Assembly: GCA_018662005.1 (NCBI GenBank)
Contig: JABJHA010000016.1
Span: 30,713-94,712 of the forward strand
DNA length: 64,000 nt
DNA from: Rhodospirillaceae bacterium
GTDB taxonomy: Bacteria > Pseudomonadota > Alphaproteobacteria > Rhodospirillales > JABHCV01
Direction of reading: 5' to 3'
The notes under the pieces are model-generated. The model was not told the origin of the DNA, did not search any database, and saw nothing but the letters and a program-made list of their open reading frames with translations. This document shows positions 36,202 to 44,359 of this stretch, one piece after another. The translations under genes and the position numbers were made by a program. How positions within the stretch are numbered: position 1 is the stretch's first letter; each line of letters begins with the position of its first letter.

Positions 36202-36744
36202 ATGAGTCAAAAGCAGGGATCCGTCAGCATTGTCGAGTCGACTTTCGACGTCGCGCTCTGGTTTGCTGATACGGCGTTAGATCAAAACGAATATTTGCAG
36301 CCGCAAAAACTGCATCGTCTGCTGTTTTTGTCGCAAGCCTACTATGCTGTCGCTTTTGGCGGACAAAAATTGATGCCGGCGATCTTCGTCGCCGATGAAA
36401 TGGGGCCCCTGGAACCCAATATCTATAAAGCCTTCGCCAAGGGTCGCCCAAATATCGAACCTGATCTTTTCCTGCCCGATGGTGTTGAACATTTTCTTCA
36501 AGGTATCTGGAGTCGTTTCGGCAATCATGCCCCTGACAGGCTGACAAAAATGTGCAAAGAAACACTGGCCTTCAGGCAGGCCCTGAAAAAAGGATCACGG
36601 ACAGAAATCCCCTTGCAGGCCATGCTTTTGTCCTTTGCCAGGGCTGACGATACCCCGGCCATTACGCAAGTGATGAAACCGAAAGTCATGCGCTCCCACA
36701 CCGGTCGCCCGGTTGCCGTTAAAAGCTGGGTCCCCGGTTCCTGA
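36202..36744 (+). CDS. Panacea-domain (DUF4065/SocA-like) protein
   Basis: A 180-residue protein. Residues 15-75 match the Panacea/DUF4065 pattern: an N-terminal helix (DVALWFADTAL), the LQPQKLHRLLFLSQAYYAV motif, and MGPLEPNIYKAF in place of the usual GPVxxxVY. In known cases this domain neutralises diverse toxins (PanA antitoxins) or delivers a toxin to a protease (SocA). No toxin-like gene is adjacent: the neighbours are a rod-like gene and an ABC operon. The C-terminus is basic (HTGRPVAVKSW). Function here is open. Confidence 0.75.
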   Translation: MSQKQGSVSIVESTFDVALWFADTALDQNEYLQPQKLHRLLFLSQAYYAVAFGGQKLMPAIFVADEMGPLEPNIYKAFAKGRPNIEPDLFLPDGVEHFLQGIWSRFGNHAPDRLTKMCKETLAFRQALKKGSRTEIPLQAMLLSFARADDTPAITQVMKPKVMRSHTGRPVAVKSWVPGS

Positions 36745-36943
36745 ACATTACATTTTCAAGATGTACAATCCCGAATGATGGCAATACCGGTTAACAGTCT
36801 CATTAGCTGTTGCGGTTCGGTGTCACATGGCTAGAATTCAATACTGCCATATAAGTGAATGCCAATGGGTTCATGATGCCTTAAGAATATTCACGGGTAG
36901 CCTCATCCAAGAAGGCTAACTTAAAAAAATCACCAGGAGGTTT

Positions 36944-38191
36944 ATGACAATGTCAATACATTCCAAATTTCTGTCAGTTCTTGCTTGTGGCGCGGTTGTT
37001 ACCGGTCTCGCTGCAACAGGTCCGGCTGAAGCCAAGGTTGAGGGGGATACCATTACCCTCGGTTCTGCGGTTTCTATTACCGGGCGTTACGCTGTTAACG
37101 GCAAGCACACGAAGAATGGTTACGATCTTGCGGTCAAATTCATCAATGAAAAAGGCGGCGTTACCGTCGACGGCAAAAAATACAAACTTGCTGTCAAATA
37201 TTACGATGATGAATCGACGGCGGGTCGCGGCACCCAGCTTGCTGAACGACTGATCCAGCAGGATCAAATCAAATTTATCCTCGGGCCCTACAGCTCAGGC
37301 ATGACCAAGGCGATTGCCCCGGTTGTCGAAAAATACGGCATTCCAATGGTCGAAGGTAACGGCGCATCGCGTTCGATCTTCAATCAGGGCTTCCGTTATA
37401 CCTTTGCCGTTCTGTCAACGTCTGAGCAGTACCTGTCGACGGCCATTGCACTGGCTGCCGAACAAGCCAAGAAAGACGGCAAGGATCCTTCCAGCCTGAA
37501 AATCGCCCTTGGCGTCCGTAACGAGCCTTTCGCCCTTGATATTGGCGTTGGCATTCATGAAGACGCCGCGAAATACGGCATGAAGATCATCATCGACGAA
37601 AAATTCCCTAAAGAAGTCTCCGATATGACCAGTTTCCTGACCAAGGTTAAGGCTTTGAAACCTGATGTGGTCGTCGTTTCCGCCCATACAGTTGGTGGCG
37701 CGCTGTTTGTTCGTCAGATGACTGAACAGAAAGCAAACGCACCGATTGTTGCCATGACACACTGTGAATCGGCGAAAATCGAAGACACCACGACATTTGG
37801 AAAAGCCGGTGAAGGCATTCTGTGTGCCGGTCAGTGGGCGCCTGAATTGACCTACCAGGACGGTTATTTCGGCACCGCCATGGACTACACCAAAACTTTC
37901 GAGAAAGTTTATGGTTACACCCCGCCTTATCAGGCAGCTGAATCATCGGCCTCCGTTCTGGTCTATGCCGACGCCATCACGCGGGCTGGCTCCTTTGATA
38001 CGGTCAAGGTTCGTGACGCCCTTGCGGCGACTGACATGCAGACCTTCTACGGTAACGTGAAGTTTGCCCCGACGGGTCAAAACATCGCCAAACCGATGGT
38101 TCTGCGCCAACTTCAAAACGGAAAATACAAGCTTGTTGCGCCGTCGAAGTGGGCCGATACGCCACTGTCCTTCCCGCGCATGGCACAGTAG
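36944..38191 (+). CDS. livK: Branched-chain amino-acid-type ABC substrate-binding protein
   Basis: A 415-residue periplasmic binding protein of the LivJ/LivK family. A signal peptide ends at AEAK (about residue 30). The binding domain has SITGRYAVNGKHTKNGYDLAV, YDDESTAGRGTQLAERLI and GPYSSGMTKA. It probably binds a branched-chain or similar amino acid, urea or a short amide; the ligand is unknown. AGGAGG precedes two possible ATGs 6 nt apart; the second has the better 9-nt spacing. A hairpin after the stop separates it from the permease genes. Confidence 0.9.
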   Translation: MTMSIHSKFLSVLACGAVVTGLAATGPAEAKVEGDTITLGSAVSITGRYAVNGKHTKNGYDLAVKFINEKGGVTVDGKKYKLAVKYYDDESTAGRGTQLAERLIQQDQIKFILGPYSSGMTKAIAPVVEKYGIPMVEGNGASRSIFNQGFRYTFAVLSTSEQYLSTAIALAAEQAKKDGKDPSSLKIALGVRNEPFALDIGVGIHEDAAKYGMKIIIDEKFPKEVSDMTSFLTKVKALKPDVVVVSAHTVGGALFVRQMTEQKANAPIVAMTHCESAKIEDTTTFGKAGEGILCAGQWAPELTYQDGYFGTAMDYTKTFEKVYGYTPPYQAAESSASVLVYADAITRAGSFDTVKVRDALAATDMQTFYGNVKFAPTGQNIAKPMVLRQLQNGKYKLVAPSKWADTPLSFPRMAQ

Positions 38192-38215
38192 CAGGCGTTA
38201 TCGATTAACGATTAA

Positions 38216-38260
38216 GTGTTCCCGCCCTCTGGCTTAAAGGGGGGCGGGAACACTGTTATT
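38216..38260 (+). terminator. Attenuator-like hairpin between livK and livH
   Basis: A perfect 12-bp inverted repeat (GTGTTCCCGCCC with GGGCGGGAACAC, 14-nt loop), followed by TGTTATTTT. It should end or stall part of the transcription after livK, giving more binding protein than permease, and would also block the GTG inside its left arm from serving as a livH start. Confidence 0.75.
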
Positions 38261-38284
38261 TTCGCCATATCGCGGAGAAATATC

Positions 38285-39196
38285 ATCGACACCATCATCG
38301 GCAATATAGACCTGCTGTTTTTAGCGCCTCCGCTTTCAGTGCAATTAATCGTCAACGGCATGATGATTGGCGCTCTTTTCGCCCTTGCCGCCTTTGGCAT
38401 GGCTCTGGTTTGGGGTGTGATGAACGTCATCAACATCGCCCAGGGTGAGTTCGTCGTGTTGGGCGGGTACGTGGCCGTGATGATGGCGCAAAGTGGCATA
38501 CATCCGTTCTTTGCAATATTTGTCGCCCCGGTTGTCCTCTACGGCGTCGGTTGGGCCTTTTATCAAACCATTATCAAACGGGTCGTCGACAAGGATTTGT
38601 TCACATCACTGCTGGCGACATTTGGTATCAGCATTCTGGTGCAGCAATTGATGAACCAGATATTCGGTGCCGACATCCGTCGTGCGCCCCATGGTTTTGG
38701 CACCTGGGGCTTCTTTGATAATCTGGTAACCATCGAACAGGTCAAATTACTGGCTGCCCTTGCGGCACTCGCGCTGGGTGGGGTGATGGTGCTTTTCCTG
38801 AAAAAATCCCGTTTGGGTCAAGCCATTAGGGCGACCGCGCAAAATGCTCGCGCGGCCCGCATCATGGGCATTGATACCGATAAGGTTTACGCCGCGACTT
38901 ATGGGCTGAACGCCGCCATTTGTGGTGCGGCAGGCGCCATGGTGGCGATGATCTGGGTTGTCGAACCGTACATCGGGCTGGTCTACACCATCCGCGCCTT
39001 CATGATTGCCATCATTGCCGGACTTGGAAATCTCAGTGGCGTTGTTCTGGCCGGACTGGGGCTTGGTGTGGCTGAAAATTTCGCAGGCTTTATCATGGGC
39101 GCGGAATACCAGATCGCCTTCGTCTTCTCACTGCTGGTCGTCATTCTTGTTGGACGCAGTATCCTTCTTGGCCGTAAGCGTGAATATTTAAAATGA
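38285..39196 (+). CDS. livH: Branched-chain amino-acid-type ABC permease LivH (non-canonical start)
   Basis: An inner-membrane permease with about eight hydrophobic segments; the frame is unbroken to the stop. VNGMMIGALFALAAFGMALVWG and INIAQGEFVVLGGY match LivH. The expected N-terminus, by analogy to relatives starting a dozen residues before the first membrane segment, has no ATG, GTG or TTG. ATC at 38285 follows GGAG by 7 nt and would give (M)DTIIGNIDLL, 303 residues. The alternatives are GTG 38339 (no ribosome site, very short head) or GTG 38216 (inside a hairpin stem). The stop overlaps livM in ATGA. Confidence 0.8.
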   Translation: MDTIIGNIDLLFLAPPLSVQLIVNGMMIGALFALAAFGMALVWGVMNVINIAQGEFVVLGGYVAVMMAQSGIHPFFAIFVAPVVLYGVGWAFYQTIIKRVVDKDLFTSLLATFGISILVQQLMNQIFGADIRRAPHGFGTWGFFDNLVTIEQVKLLAALAALALGGVMVLFLKKSRLGQAIRATAQNARAARIMGIDTDKVYAATYGLNAAICGAAGAMVAMIWVVEPYIGLVYTIRAFMIAIIAGLGNLSGVVLAGLGLGVAENFAGFIMGAEYQIAFVFSLLVVILVGRSILLGRKREYLK

Positions 39197-40221
39197 GCAG
39201 CAACACCAAACCAGTGCTTCTGTACGGCGGCATTCTTCTGATCGGAATTTTCCTTCCCTTGGCGCTGCCTGCTTTCCAGACCCAGATTTCGGTCATGTGG
39301 ATGATGGTCACCTTCGCCCTGACATGGGACATCCTGGGTGGGCGGATGGGCTATAATTCATTCGGAAATATCGTTTTTTTTGGTGTTGGCATGTATGCAG
39401 CGGCGTCCGTGCAACACGAACTGTATTTCGATATTGGCCAGTTTGAAGTGATTTCGGATCAGTTCAATCTGCAGTTAACGCCGGACAAATATCTGTTTGG
39501 CCTGGGCCTTGGCATGATTATTGGGGCCGTCATCTGCGTCGCACTGGCATGGGTGCTGGGTTCGGGAATTCTCAGGCTGCGCGGTCACTACTTTGCCATC
39601 TGTACACTGGGGCTTGGCGTCGCGGTCGGTGAACTGGCAGGCACCATCGATTATATTGGCGCCGGTTCGGGCATGGCTGCACCGGTATTCCCATCGGCCA
39701 TGGGGTCTGCCGGGCTTTTTTATTCCTATTTCTTTTTCATTCTTGTGGTGGCCTCGTTCTTTTCCCTGAAGTGGCTGTATTCCACCCGTTTTGGATTGGC
39801 CATCAACGCCATCCGCGACGATGAAGACAAGGCCGAGGCCATGGGCCTGCACACTACCCGCTACAAGACACTGGCCTGGTGCGTGTCGGCCTTCTTCCTG
39901 TCCTTTGCCGGGGCAGGTTTCGGGCATTTGAATGGATTTATTGACCCGCTGGATGTCGCCTTTCCCGGCGCTACTTTTGGTGTCTGGATGGTCTTGATGG
40001 CGATCCTGGGCGGCAAGGGGACCCTTTGGGGGCCTGTTGTCGGGGCGCTTGCTTTTCATATTACCCAGGAATTTTTCTGGAGCACATTGCTGGGCTGGCA
40101 GCGCGTCGCCCTTGGATTGATGATCGTTATCGTCGTCGTCTTCTTCCCCCTTGGCATTATGGGTTGGGCCCGCGAAAAGTGGCCTGAGCGTTTTGGCCAT
40201 ACGGTCGAGGAGAAATCCTGA
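39193..40221 (+). CDS. livM: Branched-chain amino-acid-type ABC permease LivM
   Basis: A 342-residue inner-membrane permease, the second transmembrane subunit with LivH. GGRMGYNSFGNIVFFGVGMYAA and LRLRGHYFAICTLGLG match the LivM pattern, and the cytoplasmic coupling loop NAIRDDEDKAEAMGLHTTRYK is clear. The start shares ATGA with livH and the stop shares TGATG with livG. Confidence 0.92.
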   Translation: MSSNTKPVLLYGGILLIGIFLPLALPAFQTQISVMWMMVTFALTWDILGGRMGYNSFGNIVFFGVGMYAAASVQHELYFDIGQFEVISDQFNLQLTPDKYLFGLGLGMIIGAVICVALAWVLGSGILRLRGHYFAICTLGLGVAVGELAGTIDYIGAGSGMAAPVFPSAMGSAGLFYSYFFFILVVASFFSLKWLYSTRFGLAINAIRDDEDKAEAMGLHTTRYKTLAWCVSAFFLSFAGAGFGHLNGFIDPLDVAFPGATFGVWMVLMAILGGKGTLWGPVVGALAFHITQEFFWSTLLGWQRVALGLMIVIVVVFFPLGIMGWAREKWPERFGHTVEEKS

Positions 40222-40964
40222 TGACCATGCTTCTTGAAGTTCAGGGCGTCAGCAAGTCCTTTGGTGGTGTCGTCGCCAATCATGATATCTCCATCGAAGT
40301 ACCCGAAGGAAAGATCATCGGTCTTATCGGCCCCAATGGTTCGGGCAAGACGACGTTGTTCAATTCAATCGTTGGCTATCACCCGCTCGATGTCGGTTCT
40401 ATCCGTTTCGAGGGAAAAGAAATCTCCAACCTGATCGTCCCGCAAATCGCCCGTCTGGGTATGCTCAGGACGTTTCAGCAGACCCGCATTTATGGCAAGA
40501 TGACCTGCGTTCAAAATATGCAGATCAGTGTCTCGCACCGCGATACGTCCATTGCTCACATGTTTGCCAAGTTCTCGCCAGAGGTGATGGAAAAGGCTGA
40601 TCGCCTGCTCGAGTTCGTCGGCCTGTTTTCCAAGCGTCACCTAATGGCCGGTGATCTGTCTTTCGGACAGCAGAAATTGCTGGAATTCGCCATGGCGCTG
40701 ATGAACGATCCCAAGCTGTTGTTGCTGGACGAACCGACGGCAGGCATCAACCCGACCTTAATCAACGGACTGATTGATCGTCTGAAGCGGGCCAACGCAG
40801 AATTCGGCATCACGCTTTTGGTCATAGAGCACAACATGCGGGTGATTATGAATTTGGCCGAACATATTTACTGCTTGGCCCACGGCGAAATGCTGGCCGA
40901 AGGCGTGCCTGCTGATATCCAGAACGATCAGCGCGTCATTGACGCCTACCTGGGGGCGCACTGA
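40221..40964 (+). CDS. livG: Branched-chain amino-acid-type ABC ATPase LivG
   Basis: A 247-residue ATP-binding subunit. Walker A GPNGSGKTT, a signature motif of the LSFGQQKLLE type, and Walker B LLLLDEPTAGINP are present, with the family stretch LGMLRTFQQTRIYGKMT. The start overlaps the livM stop, and an ATG two codons later is an alternative. Confidence 0.93.
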   Translation: MTMLLEVQGVSKSFGGVVANHDISIEVPEGKIIGLIGPNGSGKTTLFNSIVGYHPLDVGSIRFEGKEISNLIVPQIARLGMLRTFQQTRIYGKMTCVQNMQISVSHRDTSIAHMFAKFSPEVMEKADRLLEFVGLFSKRHLMAGDLSFGQQKLLEFAMALMNDPKLLLLDEPTAGINPTLINGLIDRLKRANAEFGITLLVIEHNMRVIMNLAEHIYCLAHGEMLAEGVPADIQNDQRVIDAYLGAH

Positions 40965-41836
40965 TGGCCGAAGAGACCGACAACACCAAGAAAGGCATTA
41001 GTGGCTATGGCCACGGCGATGTCGATACGATTTTGTCTGTTGATGATGTCGCCAGGGACGCTGAAAAGCTGGCCGGTGACCGCCCCTCTACAGACCGTCT
41101 TGATGAGATGTGCGAAGGCGACCCGCTGCTTAGTATCGAAGGACTGGTTGCGGGTTACGGCAAGATGGAAATCATTCACGATTTTGATCTGCGGGTTGGC
41201 TCCGGCCAATCCCTGTGTTTGATCGGCCCCAACGGTGCTGGCAAGTCCACCATCCTGCATTCCATTTACGGCTTTACCAACATCACTGGCGGCGCCATTC
41301 GCATGAAGGGCAACGACGTCACCCGGCTCAGCACCAATGAAAAGCTGAAAGATGCCGGTATCGCCTACATCCTTCAGGATAATTCCGTCTTTCCAAATAT
41401 GACGGTCGAGGAAAACCTGCTGATGGGCGGGTTCCTGAAAAACAAGCCGGACGAAGCCATGGCGGCGGCTGACAAGGTTTTTGAAAAATACGGACGTCTG
41501 CGCGAGCGCCGCAATCAAAAGGCGGGTGTCCTGTCGGGTGGCGAGCGCCGCCTGTTGGAAATCTCCCGCGCCCTGATTATGGAGCCGGAGGTCCTGCTGG
41601 TCGATGAACCGTCCATCGGTCTTGAACCGCGCTTCATCGACATGGTCTTTGAAATCCTCGACGACCTGCAAAACCACGAGGGCAAGACCATCATCATGGT
41701 CGAACAAAACGCCAAAAAAGGCCTCGAATTTGCCGACCTGGGCTACGTGCTGGTATCAGGCGAACTGGCCATGGCCGGCCCGGGGGATGAACTATTGCAA
41801 AACCCTGAGGTCGGGCGGCTGTTCTTGGGCGGCTAA
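40964..41836 (+). CDS. livF: Branched-chain amino-acid-type ABC ATPase LivF with N-terminal extension
   Basis: A 290-residue ATP-binding subunit; LivF is usually about 235. The extra length is an acidic, probably disordered N-terminal stretch of about 53 residues before LLSIEGLVAGYGKMEI. Walker A GPNGAGKST, signature LSGGERRLLEISRAL and Walker B VLLVDEPSIGLEP are intact. The ATG overlaps the livG stop, so the extension is very likely translated. Its stop overlaps the convergent greB by 4 bases. Confidence 0.92.
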   Translation: MAEETDNTKKGISGYGHGDVDTILSVDDVARDAEKLAGDRPSTDRLDEMCEGDPLLSIEGLVAGYGKMEIIHDFDLRVGSGQSLCLIGPNGAGKSTILHSIYGFTNITGGAIRMKGNDVTRLSTNEKLKDAGIAYILQDNSVFPNMTVEENLLMGGFLKNKPDEAMAAADKVFEKYGRLRERRNQKAGVLSGGERRLLEISRALIMEPEVLLVDEPSIGLEPRFIDMVFEILDDLQNHEGKTIIMVEQNAKKGLEFADLGYVLVSGELAMAGPGDELLQNPEVGRLFLGG

Positions 41837-42375
41837 TACGCGATCTTCAAAATTTCCAACTCTTCAACCCCGCCCGGTGTGCTCATTTTGACGACGTCGC
41901 CGTCGAGGGCTTTCATAAGCGCCCGGGCGACCGGGGAGATCCAGCTTATTTCGCCTTCTTCCAGTCTGGCCTCATCGACGCCGACGATCCGCACCGTCCG
42001 TTCGACATTTTGGGAGTCCGCGTAGGTGACCGTCGCGCCGAAGAAGACCTGATCGTGGTTTTTTTGCTGGGCCGGGTCGACGACCTCGGCTATTTCCATA
42101 CGTTTGATCAGGAAGCGCATACGCCGGTCAATTTCGCGCAGGCGTTTTTTGCCATAGATGTAATCACCGTTTTCGGAACGGTCGCCGTTTCCTGCGGCCC
42201 AGGAAACGGTCTCGACGACTTGCGGCCGCTCGACCCGGCGCAGTTGATCAAGCTCGGCGCGCAAGCGCTCCATGCCTTCAGGGGTGATGTAGTTTTTGGC
42301 TCCGGCGGGAAGCGAGTCAATGGCGTCGGGTAACGCTTCTTCTTCCTCGGTTTCCTTGGTGAAGGCTTTGTTCAT
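41833..42375 (-). CDS. greB: Transcript cleavage factor GreB
   Basis: A 180-residue RNA-polymerase-binding factor that rescues backtracked complexes. The coiled-coil domain begins around NYITPEGMERLRAELDQL and holds the acidic tip residues in NGDRSENGDYIYGKKRLREID. The FKBP-like C-terminal domain has GATVTY, ISWISPVARAL and GDVV. The acidic N-terminal extension (KETEEEEALPDAID) is longer than in E. coli. The start has only a weak ribosome site; it lies 5 bases after the stop of the third MrpD-like gene. Confidence 0.92.
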   Translation of the reverse strand: MNKAFTKETEEEEALPDAIDSLPAGAKNYITPEGMERLRAELDQLRRVERPQVVETVSWAAGNGDRSENGDYIYGKKRLREIDRRMRFLIKRMEIAEVVDPAQQKNHDQVFFGATVTYADSQNVERTVRIVGVDEARLEEGEISWISPVARALMKALDGDVVKMSTPGGVEELEILKIAY

Positions 42376-42379
42376 TGCT

Positions 42380-44065
42380 TTATCCGAAAAGATAAAATGC
42401 CAAATAGCCACACAGAACGACAATCACCCACATAACCATGCTGCCGGTATGCTGGCTTCGGGTCAGGACACTTTCGGAACCGTTAAGCATCAAGTTCAGG
42501 CGGCTAAACATTTTAAGGCGGAGACTTATCATGTCATCGAAGCTCTTGATAAAGGCGCTTACCAGTTTGGCTAAAGACCTTGCGATCTTGTCCCCTGCGT
42601 GACGATAAAACCAGTCCACATCCAGGGTAATGGTCAGTGAGCGTTTCATCATCGGCAACAACAGGAAGAATGCGAGGCCTGAGAACAGCAGTAACTGCAG
42701 CATCTTGAGCACGTGATCGGCGGTATAGGGTACATAGCCCACCGGGTAAGGCAGGATCGCATACAGGCTTCCTGGAAAGACGCCAAGGCCAACGCACAAC
42801 ACGGCCATGATGACCATGGCGAGACGCATGTTTCCGGGCGGGTCAGGTGGCCGCATTCCTGAGTCTTTCTGGAAGAAAACAAACCACGGGAACTTGATGC
42901 CGGCATGAAGAAAGACCCCGGCGGAAGCCGCAGCCAGGAACATCCAGACCAGCATCAACTGTTCATCGGCAGCCGCCTGGGAAATCATCGATTTGGATAT
43001 AAAACCGGATGTCAGCGGGAATGAGGAAATTGCCAGCGCGCCGATTGTCCCGCAAACCATCGTCAAGGGCATGGTTCGGAACAGTCCGCCAAGATCAGTA
43101 CATTTGCGTTTTCCCGTCATATACAGAACCGACCCGGCGCTCATCAAAAGCAGGGCTTTGTAAATGATGTGAGTGAAGGCGTGGGCGGATGCGCCGTTCA
43201 AGGCCATATCGGTGCCAATGCCGATGCCGGTGATCATAAAGCCAACCTGGTTGACGATGGAGTAGGCCAGAATGCGCCGCATGTCGTTTTCCAAAAGCGC
43301 ATAAATGATGCCGTAGAAAATCATGTAAAGACCGATGAAAATCAGAATTTCCTCGCCTGGGAAGCCGCGGATCAAAACATAGACGGCGGTCTTGGTGGTA
43401 AAGGCGGAAAGAAAAACCGTGCCGCTGAATGAGGCTTCTGGATAAGCATCGGGCAGCCACGCTGACAACGGCGGCGCACCAGCATTGAGCAGGAAGCCAA
43501 TCAGGATCAGCCAACGCGCCGGGCTATCGGCCTGCATGGCGGTAAAGGCGACGGAGCCTGTATCGGCGACTTGCCAGACAATCCCGACCATCAGGATCAC
43601 GCCACCTAGAAGATGAACCAGAACATAGCGCATGGAGGCCCTGTAAGCGGCGTTGGTATCGGCTGACCAGATCACCAGGGTCGAGGCGACGGCCATCATT
43701 TCCCAGTAGACAAAAACCGTGATCAGGTCACCGGCCAGCGCCACGCCAATGGCGCTTCCTGCGTAAATATAGGCGGCGATCAGCTCGATGATGCGTTTCT
43801 GGTTCATGGCGTACAGCCCGCCTGCGGCGGCCATAATGGCGAAGATGGTAGCGAACAGGCGGCCCAAGGCATCAACCTTGACGGGCGTCAGTTGATAATC
43901 GAGAAAATCGATAACGATGGTTGTTCCAGGCTCGTATGACCAGATCTGGGCAAGCGTCAAAAGCGGGATGCCAAGCAGCAACACAGGGCGGATGCGCCTT
44001 CCGACAAAGGGCAGGACGAAAGCGCCGGCAATCATGATCAGGGCGGCCGGCAGTAGACTAAGCAT
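42380..44065 (-). CDS. Third MrpD/NuoL-like antiporter subunit, lacking the TM7 Lys
   Basis: A 561-residue membrane protein with about 14 hydrophobic segments and a long amphipathic C-terminal stretch. VFVYWEMMAVAS carries the conserved Glu of TM5. The usual K-x-A-x-x-P-x-H-x-WLP of TM7-8 is changed to NAGAPPLSAWLPDAY, so the Lys and His are replaced by Asn and Ser. TTKTAVY keeps the later Lys. It belongs to a group usually named Na+/H+ antiporter subunit D. GGGAGG at 8-nt spacing supports the ATG, which overlaps the small membrane gene upstream. Confidence 0.85.
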   Translation of the reverse strand: MLSLLPAALIMIAGAFVLPFVGRRIRPVLLLGIPLLTLAQIWSYEPGTTIVIDFLDYQLTPVKVDALGRLFATIFAIMAAAGGLYAMNQKRIIELIAAYIYAGSAIGVALAGDLITVFVYWEMMAVASTLVIWSADTNAAYRASMRYVLVHLLGGVILMVGIVWQVADTGSVAFTAMQADSPARWLILIGFLLNAGAPPLSAWLPDAYPEASFSGTVFLSAFTTKTAVYVLIRGFPGEEILIFIGLYMIFYGIIYALLENDMRRILAYSIVNQVGFMITGIGIGTDMALNGASAHAFTHIIYKALLLMSAGSVLYMTGKRKCTDLGGLFRTMPLTMVCGTIGALAISSFPLTSGFISKSMISQAAADEQLMLVWMFLAAASAGVFLHAGIKFPWFVFFQKDSGMRPPDPPGNMRLAMVIMAVLCVGLGVFPGSLYAILPYPVGYVPYTADHVLKMLQLLLFSGLAFFLLLPMMKRSLTITLDVDWFYRHAGDKIARSLAKLVSAFIKSFDDMISLRLKMFSRLNLMLNGSESVLTRSQHTGSMVMWVIVVLCGYLAFYLFG

Positions 44066-44351
44066 TGTCCGGGCCTCCCTCGCTTGTGTTCCCGTCGTAA
44101 TAGGTGTCATTGCGTTTCAGGAAAATAGACAATCCCTTGGCCCCGATAACCATCACCGCGCACGTTGCGAACCCGTACCAGGCATAAAACCCAAAGCTGC
44201 CATCGATGCCAAAATACGGATGGGGAGTAATAACCAGATCAGCAAGCACCAGAACGGCAAGAAGACTCAATCCCCACCGCCATAACTTTCTGATCGTCTC
44301 CGGCCTGACCAGCCAGTGTATTTCTTCACCTGTTGATTTTTCGTCGCTCAT
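44058..44351 (-). CDS. Small membrane protein of the Mrp-like cluster
   Basis: A 97-residue protein with two membrane segments (about residues 25-46 and 55-77) and charged ends. Not recognised by name. It lies between the second and third MrpD-like genes and overlaps both (by 8 and 4 nt respectively), so it is surely translated with them and is a likely accessory subunit. GAGGAC lies before the ATG. Confidence 0.75.
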   Translation of the reverse strand: MSDEKSTGEEIHWLVRPETIRKLWRWGLSLLAVLVLADLVITPHPYFGIDGSFGFYAWYGFATCAVMVIGAKGLSIFLKRNDTYYDGNTSEGGPDNA

Positions 44352-44359
44352 CGAAGTCC

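Noticed and set aside
38216..38284. GTG at 38216 as the start of livH
   Set aside because: It lies in the stem of a strong hairpin, has no ribosome site, and the added 23 residues do not resemble LivH.
39475..40200. A 241-codon open frame opposite livM
   Set aside because: It is the antisense shadow of a clear permease gene, has low-complexity composition rich in His, Gln and Pro, no ribosome site and no family motif.
40946..41707. A 253-codon open frame opposite livF
   Set aside because: It overlaps livF completely on the other strand; livF has all ABC ATPase motifs and a coupled start.
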